Shown here: positions 1 through 16,887 of the stretch, piece by piece | How positions within the stretch are numbered: the stretch's first letter is position 1 | Layout of the letters: each line of letters opens with the position of its first letter | From: CAWAQA01 sp963784065 | Lineage (GTDB): Bacteria > Acidobacteriota > Vicinamibacteria > Vicinamibacterales > UBA2999 | Assembly: GCA_963784065.1 (NCBI GenBank) | Contig: CAWAQA010000010.1 | Location: 114,890-178,889 of the forward strand | Length of the DNA stretch: 64,000 bases | Direction of reading: 5' to 3' | Notes under the pieces: model-generated | The model's input: only the letters and a program-made list of their open reading frames with translations | Told to the model about the DNA's origin: nothing | Databases searched by the model: none | Made by a program: the position numbers and the translations under genes

Positions 1-216
1 CGCGAAGTAGAGGACCGACCCGGGGTGATCGAAGCCCGGCTCGGGAGTGGAGAGCATCAGCCGCACCCCATTACAGTCGAAGAAGGCGAGGCGTGGCGGC
101 ACCGCAAACAGGAAGGGCAGGCCGAGGGTGTCGCGGTAGAAGCCCACCGCGCGCTCCACGTCATGCGTCCGCATCGATATCTGGTGGATGCGTGACAGCC
201 CGGGTGCCAGTGTCAT
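1..216 (-). CDS. VOC (glyoxalase) family protein, 3' part cut by window edge
   Basis: The reverse strand reads from an ATG at 216 with a good Shine-Dalgarno (GGGAGGA) just upstream. The 72 visible residues match the first half of a vicinal-oxygen-chelate fold: 'HQISMRTHDVERAVGFYRD', 'TLGLPFLFAVPP', 'LAFFDCNGVRLML'. A His near residue 11 would be the first metal ligand of the family. Members include glyoxalase I, epimerases and dioxygenases. The substrate cannot be told from half a domain, and the C-terminal half lies outside the window. Confidence 0.8.
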   Translation of the reverse strand, partial: MTLAPGLSRIHQISMRTHDVERAVGFYRDTLGLPFLFAVPPRLAFFDCNGVRLMLSTPEPGFDHPGSVLYFA

Positions 217-356
217 AGCGTCCTCCCGCAGATAGGCAGATAGATAGTCGTTCCTTGTGATTGCGGATGAGAGGGGGCGGGGCGCCTCGCTGCCGTTGTG
301 GTATATGGTGAATCGCGCTCTCCGCCGTCAGCAAATCCCGGTCGAGGAGGAAGGTC

Positions 357-981
357 ATGAAGAGACTTATCCGGGGTGTCCTGCCAGTTCTGCTCGCGTT
401 CCCTGTGTGGCAGAGCGTGGCGTCCGCCCAGAACGGTGCGGCGCCGACGATCGCCTTCGATATCACCAAAGCCGAAATCGACAACGTGCTCAAGAATGCG
501 CCGCCGAACCCGCCCGACCGTCAGCTTCGCGTCGTGGACATGGGCAAGTACAACCTCGGCGTCGGGATCATCCATCGCGGCCCGACCAACGACAAGCCTG
601 GCGCCCCGATTCCGGTGATCTACCACGACTACACACCCGAGACCTACATCATTGTCTCCGGATCGGGCGTCCTCACGACCGGCGGCGTGATCGAGAACAA
701 GCGCGCGAGCACCGGTGTTCCCAACGTGATGAACGGCCCGAGCGGCAACGGCACGGCCGGCAACGGCGCGTACAGCCGCGTCGTCCGCGAGGGTGACATC
801 ATCATCATCCCGAACAATGTCGCGCACGGGTGGAGCCGAGATCACGGACCACGTCACGTACCTTGACGTCCGGCCGGATCCCGACCGCGTGTTGCCGGCG
901 GGCTATGTCTATCCGCTGCTGCTGAAGAACGTGCCGACGCCGGTCCCGGCGGCGCCTGCGGCGGGAAGCCCGCAGAATTGA
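357..981 (+). CDS. secreted cupin-domain protein (one frameshift)
   Basis: The protein starts with a signal peptide (MKRLIRGVLPVLLAFPVWQSV, processed near SASAQ-like ASAQ) and continues as a single small cupin barrel: 'YIIVSGSGVLTTGG' followed by 'GDIIIIPNNVAHGW'. The second cupin motif keeps its His; the first has lost the usual HxH. The frame from 357 runs to 866, but near 836-842 the homologous reading shifts by one base and continues as 'SEITDHVTYLDVRPDPDR' to the stop at 981. That C-terminus is normal for the family, so the break is probably a one-base sequence error. The function is unknown; cupins of this secreted type have no fixed substrate. Confidence 0.75.
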
Positions 982-1045
982 TGGCGTGACCGATGTCGTC
1001 GGAAGGTGTCTGAGGCGCTCCACACGGAGGTGTGGCCGCAGGCCC

Positions 1046-1321
1046 CTAGCCTCCCCCGACCTTGCGCGGCGTGCGCACCTTCTGAAGAAAGCCACGCGCC
1101 GTCGCGGCCCGCCACGGCTGCTGCGTCTGGTGCTTCGGCGCTTTCACCGGCGCCACTGCGGCGGCGTCAGGCGAGGGCTCGGGAGCCTCGGCGACGGCCT
1201 TGGCGTGAGCGGCACGGGCTTCAGTCTCGTCCTTGTCGAGACAGCACTGCTTGTACTTGCGGCCTGACCCGCACGAGCACGGTTCGTTGCGCCCTGGTCG
1301 CGCGGCCTTCGTCATACTCAT
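1046..1321 (-). CDS. small SEC-C motif zinc-binding protein
   Basis: The protein has 91 residues. Close to the N-terminus it carries 'NEPCSCGSGRKYKQCC', the SEC-C zinc-binding motif (CxCx8CC) found at the C-terminus of SecA and in many small proteins. The remainder is Ala/Pro/Lys-rich and probably disordered. The start at 1321 (MSMTKAARPG) was preferred over an upstream in-frame ATG because it puts the motif near residue 12, the usual arrangement. A second ATG two codons on is equally possible. The role is presumably a small zinc or protein-binding module; nothing in the neighbourhood refines it. Confidence 0.8.
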   Translation of the reverse strand: MSMTKAARPGRNEPCSCGSGRKYKQCCLDKDETEARAAHAKAVAEAPEPSPDAAAVAPVKAPKHQTQQPWRAATARGFLQKVRTPRKVGGG

Positions 1322-1530
1322 CCTTGAGCCTTTCTTGTGTGTGGTTTGTCCGCTTTCCACTGGCCAGCGCCATGACGAGAAAGCTGGATCAAGCTGCCGG
1401 GGGACGCCGCGGCAGAGGTGGCATGTGGCAACGTCTCCATCATACGACGCGGGCCTGCGGCTAATGACCGCATGCTCGCCGAGGGCGCGCTGATGCGGAC
1501 GCGCCTAGGATGGCAATCACACGTGTTCGC

Positions 1531-1612
1531 GAGGCGGGTGCCGAAGGCCGGCCCTCTGCTTGGGCTTCCGTGGCTTCCGGCTTCAGCCGGAAGAGCGGCC
1601 GCCTTTCGGCCT
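1531..1612. repeat. palindromic intergenic repeat, family A
   Basis: Inverted repeat CTTCCGGCTTCAGCCGGAAG at 1574-1593, next to degenerate GGCCG palindromes. It belongs to the same family as the copies near 9,900, 16,640, 37,250, 43,560 and 52,950. It lies in the 333-base gap between the SEC-C gene and the phosphorylase, where I see no gene. Confidence 0.7.
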
Positions 1613-1654
1613 CTGCGAATACGCGACTCCAGGATTCAGTTGATGGACAGCCGT

Positions 1655-4321
1655 CTAGAAGCCGCACACGTCGCTGCTCGTGCCGCCGGCCGCCGGGATG
1701 TACGCCTTCAGCACGTAGTCCATCACCATGCGATCGGCGCTGAACCGCCAGCCGAGCGTCCGGATCGCGCGCTTCATGCGGACGATCCACTCGCGCGGCA
1801 GGCCGTCGCGATCGCGGTCGTAGTAGAGCGGCACGACCTGGGTGCGCAGCGTCGACGCCAGCGCGCCTGCGTCCCGGGCGTCGTGGACGTCGGTTGACGA
1901 ATGCGTCTCGCCGCGGCCGATCGCGAAGCCGTTCAGGCCGTCATAGGCCTCGGCCCACCAGCCGTCGAGCACCGACAGGTTGAGGCCGCCATTGAGGACG
2001 ACTTTCTGACCGCTCGTGCCGCACGCCTCCAGCGGGCGGCGCGGGTTGTTGAGCCACACGTCCACGCCTTGCACGAGATGCCGGCCGACGTCGATGTCGT
2101 AATCCTCGACGAAGACGATCTTCCCCAGGAAGCGCGGATCGCGCGTCAGGCGCGCGACCTGCTGGAGCACGGTCTTGCCGGGGATGTCCAGCGGGTGCGA
2201 CTTGCCGGCGAAGATCAGCTGCACCGGCCTGCGCGGATCGTTGACGAGGACGCTCAGCGCCTCGAGATCCTGCAGCAGCAGGTTCGCGCGCTTGTAGGTG
2301 GCGAACCGGCGAGCGAACCCGATGGTCAGCGCGTCGGGGCTCAACAGCGCGCCGCATCTGCGCCACCACCGCCGGCGGCTCGCCGCGGCGTTCCGCCTGC
2401 TGCACCGCGCGGCGCCGTGACCTCGGCGATGAGGCGCGTCTTCAGCGTCTGATGCGCCTCCCACAGCTCTCCGTCGTCGACGCGCTCGATCGCCTCCCAC
2501 AGCGTGTCGCCGCCTCGTTCGGCCCAGCCGGCTCCGAGGTGACGGTCGTAGACGAGGCGCATCTGCGGCGCGAGCCACGTATTGACGTGCACGCCATTGG
2601 TGATGTGGCCGATGGGCACGAGCTCCTCCCGCGAGGCGGAATAGAGCGGCTTCCACATCGCGCGCGACACGTTGCCGTGCAGCGACGACACGGCGTTGGC
2701 GCGATGGCAGACCTTGAGCGCGAGCACGGTCATGCAGAAGTCCTCGCCGTGGTTGCGCGGATCGACGCGCCCGAGAGCCGAGGAACTCGTCGTGCGACAG
2801 CCCGAGCGCATCGCGCAGCCGGACCGAGGTGCTCCTCGATGAGCGGCGCGGCGAACCGGTCGTGTCCCGCCGGCACCGGCGTGTGCGTCGTGAACACGAC
2901 CTGCGCGCCGACGCGGCGCATGGCCTCGTCCGCGCCAATCCCCTCGACCTCCATCCGCCGCCGCACGAGCTCGAGCGTCGCAAAGGCGCTGTGCCCCTCG
3001 TTCAGATGCACGACGCCGGGTGAAATCCCGAGCGCCGCCAGCGCGCGCACGCCGCCGATGCCGAGCAGCAGCTCCTGGCGGATGCGCACACGCTGGTCGC
3101 CGCCGTAGAGGCGCGCGGTCAGCTCCCGATCCTCCGGGCTGTTGCCGCCGACGTTGGAATCGAGGAGGAGAAGCATGTTGCGTCCGACGGCAATCCGCCA
3201 CACGCGCGCGACGATGCGGCCGGTGCGCGTCTCGATCTCGACGGTCACCGGCACACCGTCGTGGGTGGCCGGCTCGATCGGCAGCAGCCGGTGGTCGACG
3301 TCGATGTACTCCTCGTGCTGCACGCCATCGCGGTCGAGCCGCTGCCTGAAATAGCCCTGGTCGTAATAGAGCCCGATCCCGACGAGCGGGACGCCGAGGT
3401 CCGACGCGCTCTTGAGATGGTCGCCGGCGAGGATGCCGAGGCCGCCGGAATAGATCGGCATCGACTCGTGCAGGCCGAACTCGGCGGAGAAATACGCCAC
3501 CGGCCGCGCGCAGAGCACGCTGGCGTGGCGGCTTCCCCAGGTGTGCTTCGAGGTCGAGGTACTCCTGCAGCCGCCGGTACGCGTGGTTGATGCGGCTGTG
3601 GAGCGCGAGGTGCGACGCGCGCAGCTCGAGCTGGTCGATCGGGGTCCGCTGCAGCAGCGCGATCGGATTGTGGTCGCACTCCCGCCAGAGGACGGGATCG
3701 AGGTCGCGAAACAGGCTCACGCTCTCGTCGTCCCAGCTCCACCAGAGATTGCGCGCGATCGCGGCGAGGCGCTGGTGCACCGGCGCGACGAACTGTCCCA
3801 CGGCGCGCGCCTCGCTGACGATCGGCGCCACCTGCGCGCCGGCGGCGGCCAGCAGACGCCACGTCGGCGTCGCCGAAGGTGCGCGCTTCCGCCGTCTGCA
3901 CCACGAGCACGCCCTGCAGCACGCCACGGTCCATCACCGGCACGCCGAGGAAGGTGCGGAACGGATCCTCTCCCGCGTCCTGGAAGTACTTGAACCGCGG
4001 ATGCGTGGTCGTGTCGTGCACGACCACGGCCCGCACCTGCTCGGCGACGAGGCCGACGAGCCCTTCGGTGAGCCGCATGCGTACGCGGCCCACGCTCTCG
4101 GCCCGCAACCCGATCGTGGCCGCGAGCACGAGATTCGCGCGATCGGGCTCGAGCAGGTAGACGGAGCACACGTCGGTCGCGAACCGGCGCTGAATCAGGT
4201 TGACGACGTTGGTGAGCGTCTCGGTCGGGTTGCCGCTGCGCGAGACGAGATCGCCGAGCTCGTCGAGCGTCCAGAGAAGCGATGATGGTTCGTCGCTGGT
4301 AGCGAGGTGGTCGACGTTCAC
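1655..4321 (-). CDS. glgP: alpha-glucan (glycogen) phosphorylase with N-terminal GAF domain, several frameshifts
   Basis: About 890 residues once frames are joined. Residues roughly 1-170 are a GAF domain of the PtsP/NifA type ('VCSVYLLEPDRANLVLAAT', 'VVHDTTTHPRFKYFQ', 'FLGVPVMDRG'). The rest is GT35 phosphorylase of the short bacterial/archaeal type: 'WWSWDDESVSLFRDLDP', 'EFGLHESMPIYSGGLG', 'GHITNGVHVNTW', 'TIGFARRFATYKRA', and the pyridoxal-phosphate lysine region 'GTSGQKVVLNGG'. It would release glucose-1-phosphate from alpha-1,4-glucans. The GTG start at 4321 follows GGAGG by 4 bases. Frame changes occur near 3865, 3530, 2820, 2780 and 2350; each joins contiguous family sequence, so error is more likely than decay. 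GAF plus phosphorylase suggests ligand-controlled activity (inference). Confidence 0.88.
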
Positions 4322-4586
4322 GTGGCCTCCGCGAGTGTTAAGAGTCCGCAGACGTAGCAAGATCACTGCCCGCCGAAGCGGCGGCCCTTTGGCGGCCGTT
4401 CGCGCGCGCGTGCAGCGTCGAATCCGACCATCTTGTAGCTCGACGATCGTCGCACCTACATCCGTGTCGCGATGCCCACCTCGCGGTCGACTCCCTCGAT
4501 CCCCGGTCAACTCACGGCAAGCACACGGGATACGCGCCGCCGCGCCGCCGCCGGCGCGCTGGCGTGCAGGTTGCTCTCTGCCCGGC
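4322..4586. other. divergent intergenic region
   Basis: 265 bases between the divergent phosphorylase and small-protein genes. It should hold both promoters. It contains a GC-rich inverted stretch (gaagcggcggccctttggcgg) but no gene or clear sigma-70 box that I can defend. Confidence 0.4.
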
Positions 4587-4786
4587 ATGAGTTTCTCCAG
4601 AGTCGTCGACCGCGTGCGATCCGAGTTCATCGAGATGCCCGGCCTCGAGCTGTCCATGCCGCAGGCGGTGCGGCTCTGGAGCCTTGGCGTCGATGATTGC
4701 CGTTCCGTGATTGATGCGCTCGTGGATGCAGGATTCCTGCGCTGGACGGGCCGGCGCACGGTCGTGCGGACGGGGCGTAATACCGG
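4587..4786 (+). CDS. small winged-helix-like hypothetical protein
   Basis: ATG at 4587 opens MSFSRVVDRVRSEFIEMPG, followed by a compact helix-turn-helix-like stretch 'SMPQAVRLWSLGVDDCRSVIDALVDAGFLRW'. This pattern resembles the small wHTH proteins common in Acidobacteria, in which a specificity helix is followed by an 'AGFL' turn. The open frame runs on without homology. A one-base correction near 4780 would give a stop (TAA) right after 'VVRTG', so I end it there. The resulting protein of about 65 residues fits the family length. DNA binding is likely but not shown. Confidence 0.5.
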
Positions 4787-4881
4787 CGTTCACGGAGGAT
4801 CGGCAGCCGTCACACATTACTGTCGGGGTACTGGCGGAGCGCGACAAATCTGTCCGCTTCGGTCCCGGCGAGTAGCGCGCC

Positions 4882-6391
4882 GTGGCCTCCGTCTCCCAGC
4901 TGCGGCTCGTGTCCGGGTCCGAGCCGGTCGAACGGCCGGCGGTCCTGCCGGGTGCGCTGTTCTCCAGGTACCAGCTCGATCGCCGCCTACGACGAGATGT
5001 TCGAGGGCGCGGGCCGGCTGCGGCCGCATTACCACGCGCTGCTCGAGGAGCTGGCGCCGGTGTCGCTCGACGAGCTGCGGCGGCGGCAGACGGAAGCGGA
5101 CCGGGCGTTCCTGACCCAGGGCATCACCTTCACCGTCTACGGCGACGAGCAGGGAACCGAGCGGATCTTCCCGTTCGACCTGCTGCCGCGGATCGTGACG
5201 GCGCGGGAATGGGAGACGCTCGAGCGCGGTCTGACCCAGCGGCTCACGGCGATCAACCTGTTCCTCAAGGACATCTATCACGAGGGGCGGATCCTCGCCG
5301 AGGGCATCGTGCCGCGCGAGCTGGTCTACAGCTGCCGCCACTACCGCCGCGAGATGCGCGGCGTCCGCGTGCATCGCGACACCTACGTGTCGGTGTCGGG
5401 CACCGATCTCGTGCGCCTCGAGGACGGCCAGCTTCGTCGTGCTCGAGGACAACCTGCGCGTGCCGAGCGGCGTCTCCTACATGCTGGCCAACCGCGAGGT
5501 CACCAAGCGGGTCTTCCCGAGGCTCTTCAACCGCTACAACGTCCGTCCGATCGCGCAGCTACGGCCAGGCGCTGCTCGCCACGCTGCGGGCGCTGGCGCC
5601 GAACGACCGCGTCGATCCGACCATCGTCGTGCTGACGCCCGGCGTCGGCAACTCCGCCTACTTCGAGCATGCGTTTCTCGCCCGCGAGATGGGCATTCCG
5701 CTCGTCGAGGGGCGCGACCTTCTGGTGCACGACACGATCGTCTACATGCGCACGACGTCGGGCCTGCGCCGCGTCGACGTGATCTACCGGCGTGTGGACG
5801 ACGACTTCCTCGATCCGCTGGCGTTCCGGGCCGACTCGCACCTTGGCGTCGCCGGGCTGCTCAACGCCTATCGCGCCGGCAACGTGTCGATCGCCAACGC
5901 CATCGGGACCGGCATCGCCGACGACAAGGCCCTGTACGCGTACATTCCGGCGATCATCCGGTTCTACCTGTCGGAGGAGCCGATCCTGCCGAACGTGGAG
6001 ACCTTTCTGCTGCAGCAACCTGTCGGATCGAAAGTACGTGCTCGAGAACCTCGACAGCCTCGTCGTGAAGGCCGTCGGCGAATCTGGCGGCTACGGCATG
6101 CTGGTCGGCCCGCACAGCACCGCGGCGCAGCGCGAGGAGTTCGGCCGTCTCATCCGCGCCGACCCGCGCAACTTCATCGCCCAGCCGACGCTCGCGCTGT
6201 CGCGCGCCGCCTGCTTCGTCGAAGACGGGATCGAGCCGCGCCACGTCGACCTGCGGCCCTACGTCCTCTACGGCGATCGGGTGACGATCGTGCCGGGCGG
6301 CCTGACCCGCGTCGCGCTGCGCAAGGGTTCGCTGGTCGTCAACTCGTCGCAGGGCGGAGGCAGCAAGGACACCTGGGTCCTGCTGGACTGA
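4882..6391 (+). CDS. circularly permuted ATP-grasp protein (type 2), frameshifted
   Basis: The joined protein matches the circularly permuted ATP-grasp type 2 family (COG2308): 'AYDEMFEGAGRLRPHY', 'QGITFTVYGDEQGTER', 'FPFDLLPRIV', 'FLKDIYHEGRIL', 'VLEDNLRVPSGVSYML', 'LVVKAVGESGGYGMLVGP', ending 'NSSQGGGSKDTWVL'. ATP-grasp enzymes couple a carboxylate to an amine; these are thought to make a peptide-like product together with the alpha-E and transglutaminase partners that follow. Frame changes lie near 4970, 5430, 5560 and 6025. The N-terminal start is uncertain: GTG 4882 is used, but the frameshift near 4970 hides the true one. The stop at 6391 is 3 bases before the next gene's ATG. Confidence 0.85.
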
Positions 6392-6394
6392 CCG

Positions 6395-7353
6395 ATGCTG
6401 CTCTCGCGCGTGGCAGACGCGCTCTACTGGATCGGCCGCTACCTGGAGCGGGCGGAACACACCGCACGCCTCATCGACGTCGCGGTGGATCTCGGCCTCG
6501 ACCGGGCGTCCGCCGTCGAGGCGCCCGCGATCGAGCGGTCTGTACGGCAGCCTCGGCCTGCCGGCCGACGATGCCGCCGGTCCGCTGTCGCGGCTGAACG
6601 ACGCGCTGTTCGACCCGTCGAACGGCACGTCGGTAGCGGCCTGCGTGATCGCGGCGCGCGAGAATGCCCGCCAGGTCCGCGAGGAGATCAGCTCCGAGAT
6701 GTGGGAGCAGATCAATGCGCTGTACCTGCGCGTCAGGCAGATTCGCACCGACGCGTCGTGGGCCGGCCGGACGCACTACGTGTCACGCTCGATCATCGAA
6801 GGGGTGCACCTCTTCCAGGGCATCACCGACGCGACGATGGGCCATGGCGAGGGGTGGCAGTACCTCCGGGCCGGCCGCTTCCTCGAGCGCGCGGCGTCGA
6901 CGGCGATGCTGCTCGACGCCTTCCTGGACGATGAGTCGCTTCCGGCGGCCATCCCGCCGCCGCTGGATCAGGCGGACTGGGTCGCGCTGCTGCGGTCGTG
7001 CTCGGCGCTCGAAGGGTACTGCCGGCACTACACTGCCGACGTGCGGCCGGAACGGGTCACCGAGTTCCTGCTGCTCGATGCGGAGTGCCCGCGTTCCATC
7101 CGTTTCGCGGCCACGCGTGTCGAGGGCGCCTTGCGCGCGCTGGCGCGGCATACGGGACAGGCCGGCCGGCGCCCGCGCGGAGCGGCTGTCGGGCCGGCTG
7201 CGTGCGTCGCTCGACTATGCGCAGGTGGACGAGATCCTTGCCGAGGATCCGCACGCGTACCTGGCCGGCGTCAGCGGCCAGTGCGAGCACATTCACTCGG
7301 CCTTGTACCAGAGTTACATGTCGTACCCGATCGAGTCCGCACTGCCCGCGTAG
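6395..7353 (+). CDS. alpha-E domain protein, frameshifted
   Basis: Begins MLLSRVADALYWIGRYLERAEHTARL, the hallmark N-terminus of the alpha-E family (COG2307). This all-helical protein is nearly always encoded beside a circularly permuted ATP-grasp. Helical segments continue through 'NARQVREEISSEMWEQINALYL', 'FQGITDATMGHGEGWQYLRAGR' and 'LEGYCRHYTADVRPERVTEFLL', ending 'YQSYMSYPIE'. Length, about 319 residues, is normal. Frame changes near 6535 and 7170. It sits 3 bases after the ATP-grasp stop, so translation is probably coupled. The biochemical role of alpha-E is unknown. Confidence 0.85.
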
Positions 7354-7395
7354 CGGCGCCGTGCCGGGCTGATTGTCGTATTCATCGGAACCTTC

Positions 7396-8387
<992 letters not shown>

Positions 8388-8572
8388 GTTCGAAGCACCC
8401 TCCCCGACTGGACCGCACCGATTGTTTCTCCGTCGGTACGCAGGCCGTCCTGCCCTGGTGGCTCACGCCTGAGCCTGGCGGCGGCCGGGATTCGGCCGGT
8501 CCAGGTGAATATCGGCCCAACGCTGTTCAACCCGCCGGGCCTCGACGTTGATACAGGCAAGGAACAGCTCTG

Positions 8573-9793
8573 ATGCCACCCCCCTTGCACGCGTGCGAGA
8601 CGAGCGACCCGAACCTTGCGTTCGTGTTGACGGGCGGTGGCGCCCGCGCAGCCTACCAGGTGGGCGTCCTGCGCCATCTTGCGACCCGTCATCCCGACGT
8701 CGTGCCCGGGATCTTCACCGGTGTCTCCGCCGGCGGCATGATTGCGATGCACCTCGCATCGCGGACCGGCCGGTTCGGGGACTCGGTCGCCCGGCTGACC
8801 GAAATCTGGCAGAACCTCCGGACACACAACGTGTGTCGTCTCGATCCGGTCGATCTGGCGTCGTGGCTCACGCGCTGGGGTCGCCGCCTCGTCGCTCGCG
8901 GCACCTGCGAAACGGCTCGCGGGCGCAGCCTTGCCCACACCGAGCCGCTGCGGCAGCTTCTGACCGACACGCTCGGGGCCGACGCCGAGGGCATGTTCCA
9001 ACGCATCACGCGCAACCTGCAGGCCGGTGTCGTCCGCTCGATTGCGCTCACCGCCTCGAGCTACATGACCGGACAGTCGATGACGTGGCTGCAGACGCCG
9101 GGCCGATTCGGGGCCCTCGTCGGCGATAGCGCGCGCGAAGAACGCATCGACGGCAGCCTGCGCGTGGATCATGTGCTCGCCTCGGGCGCGCTTCCCTTCA
9201 TCTTTCCCGCCGTCGAGATCGACGGCGCCTGGTATGGCGATGGCGGCATGCGTCTGACCGCGCCGCTTTCGCCGGCGATCCACCTGGGCGCGCGGAAGAT
9301 CATTGCGGTGTCCACCCGGCATTCGCGACCGCAAGACGGCATGAGCCCGCCGGAGGTGACGGGCCATCCCCAGCCCGGCCAGGTCGCCGGGGCGTTGCTG
9401 AATGCCATCTTCCTCGACCTGCTCGATGCCGACGCGTCGCGGGTCCAGCAGTTCAACGCGCTGATCGACCGGCTGCCTGCCGGCGGCAGGGGAGACCTGC
9501 AGCAGGTAGACGTGCTGGTGTTGCGGCCGTCGCAGGATCTCGGCCGGCTGGCGAACAACTTCGAAGCGGAGCTGCCGCGCGGCTTCCGGTTCCTCCTGCG
9601 GGGTCTCGGCAGCCGCGAGACGCGCTCGAACGACCTGCTGAGCCTGCTGATGTTCCAGCGCGACTACATCTCACGACTCATCGATCTCGGCGAGGCCGAC
9701 GCCCGCGCCCGCGGCTCCGAGATCGCCGCGTTCCTGCAGCCGGCTGGTCGGGCGCGAGCGTCCACGTCCGGTCCTCGTTGCGAAACCGCCTGA
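8573..9793 (+). CDS. patatin-like phospholipase
   Basis: 406 residues, intact. Patatin motifs are all present: the oxyanion loop 'LTGGGARAAYQVGVL' at about residues 19-33, the nucleophile elbow 'GVSAGG' with its serine near residue 52, and the catalytic aspartate in 'YGDGGMRLTAPL' near 223. It would be a Ser-Asp dyad acyl hydrolase acting on phospholipids or other acyl esters. No signal peptide is seen, so it is probably cytosolic or membrane-associated. It stands alone between the transglutaminase operon and the PKS. A link to lipid handling for the neighbouring PKS cluster is possible but only inferred. Confidence 0.88.
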   Translation: MPPPLHACETSDPNLAFVLTGGGARAAYQVGVLRHLATRHPDVVPGIFTGVSAGGMIAMHLASRTGRFGDSVARLTEIWQNLRTHNVCRLDPVDLASWLTRWGRRLVARGTCETARGRSLAHTEPLRQLLTDTLGADAEGMFQRITRNLQAGVVRSIALTASSYMTGQSMTWLQTPGRFGALVGDSAREERIDGSLRVDHVLASGALPFIFPAVEIDGAWYGDGGMRLTAPLSPAIHLGARKIIAVSTRHSRPQDGMSPPEVTGHPQPGQVAGALLNAIFLDLLDADASRVQQFNALIDRLPAGGRGDLQQVDVLVLRPSQDLGRLANNFEAELPRGFRFLLRGLGSRETRSNDLLSLLMFQRDYISRLIDLGEADARARGSEIAAFLQPAGRARASTSGPRCETA

Positions 9794-9900
9794 CACGCCC
9801 TCGCGCTTCGGCCAGAGCCGGCGCAACTGGTACCACGACACGTCCGCGGTGCCGGTCCTCGCCGGCTGACGCGCGTCCGCACGCCATTCGAGTTCCCTTT

Positions 9901-10065
9901 CTCTTCCGGCTGAAGCCGGAAGCCACGCCACATGCTGCTCCACCACGCCATGTTGTGGCTTTCGCCTTCAGGCGGAAGATCCACCGGGTGAGGCCGACCT
10001 GAAGGTCGGCCTCTACGAACACAAGACGCCCCGGCGGACCTGAAGGTCCGCCTCTACGAATACAA
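9901..10065. repeat. array of palindromic repeats, family A (four elements)
   Basis: Four imperfect palindromes in a row: TTCCGGCTGAAGCCGGAA (9904-9921), a CGCCTTCAGGCGG element (about 9963-9976), GCCGACCTGAAGGTCGGC (9993-10010) and GGCGGACCTGAAGGTCCGCC (10033-10052). The last two are each followed by CTCTACGAA. The gap 9,794-10,171 contains these and no gene. Each could form a hairpin in RNA. Confidence 0.85.
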
Positions 10066-10121
10066 AAAGGCGCCGCGCGCGCACAGGCCTGACGGGCATG
10101 TTCGGAACCTGCGGCCTCTCC

Positions 10122-10137
10122 GTTATTCCCAGATAAC
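10122..10137. promoter_or_regulatory. possible operator palindrome upstream of PKS
   Basis: GTTAT-TCCCAG-ATAAC: 5-bp inverted arms with a 6-base centre, 34 bases before the PKS start codon and in AT-richer surroundings than the rest. The spacing is typical for a dimeric repressor site, but no regulator gene is adjacent. Confidence 0.3.
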
Positions 10138-10171
10138 AACGCGCTGAATACTCAGCCGAACGGATTCAACG

Positions 10172-16604
<6,433 letters not shown>

Positions 16605-16626
<22 letters not shown>

Positions 16627-16858
16627 GGACGGAACACCGGCGGGTCCAAAGGACCCGCCCTACGAGCCAGGCCGACCTGAAGGTCGGCCTCTACGAACAC
16701 GGACACGTAGGGCGCGACGCCATGGCGGCGACGTAGGGACGCAACACCGGCGGGTCCCAGAGGACCCGCCCTACGAGCCGGGCCGACCTGAAGGTCGGCC
16801 TCTACGAACACGGACACGAACACCGACGCGTAGGGCGGGTCCTTTCGGACCCGCCGCA
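16605..16858. repeat. 110-bp tandem duplication carrying family A palindromes and the PKS gene end
   Basis: Two near-identical 110-base units (16605-16714 and 16715 to about 16826) each start with the last coding bases of the PKS (cgacgccatggcggcgacg, encoding DAMAAT) and its stop. Each contains a GCGGGTCC-n-GGACCCGC palindrome and GCCGACCTGAAGGTCGGC (16671-16688; 16782-16799). A fifth palindrome, GCGGGTCCTTTCGGACCCGC, lies at 16835-16854. Together they fill the 261-base gap between PKS and oxoamine synthase. Confidence 0.88.
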
Positions 16859-16887
16859 GACACGATTCACGACCGGAGCAGCTCGAG

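Noticed and set aside
16715..16738. A second small gene starting at the duplicated ATGGCGGCGACGTAG
   Set aside because: It is only the copied last codons of the PKS inside the 110-bp tandem duplication.
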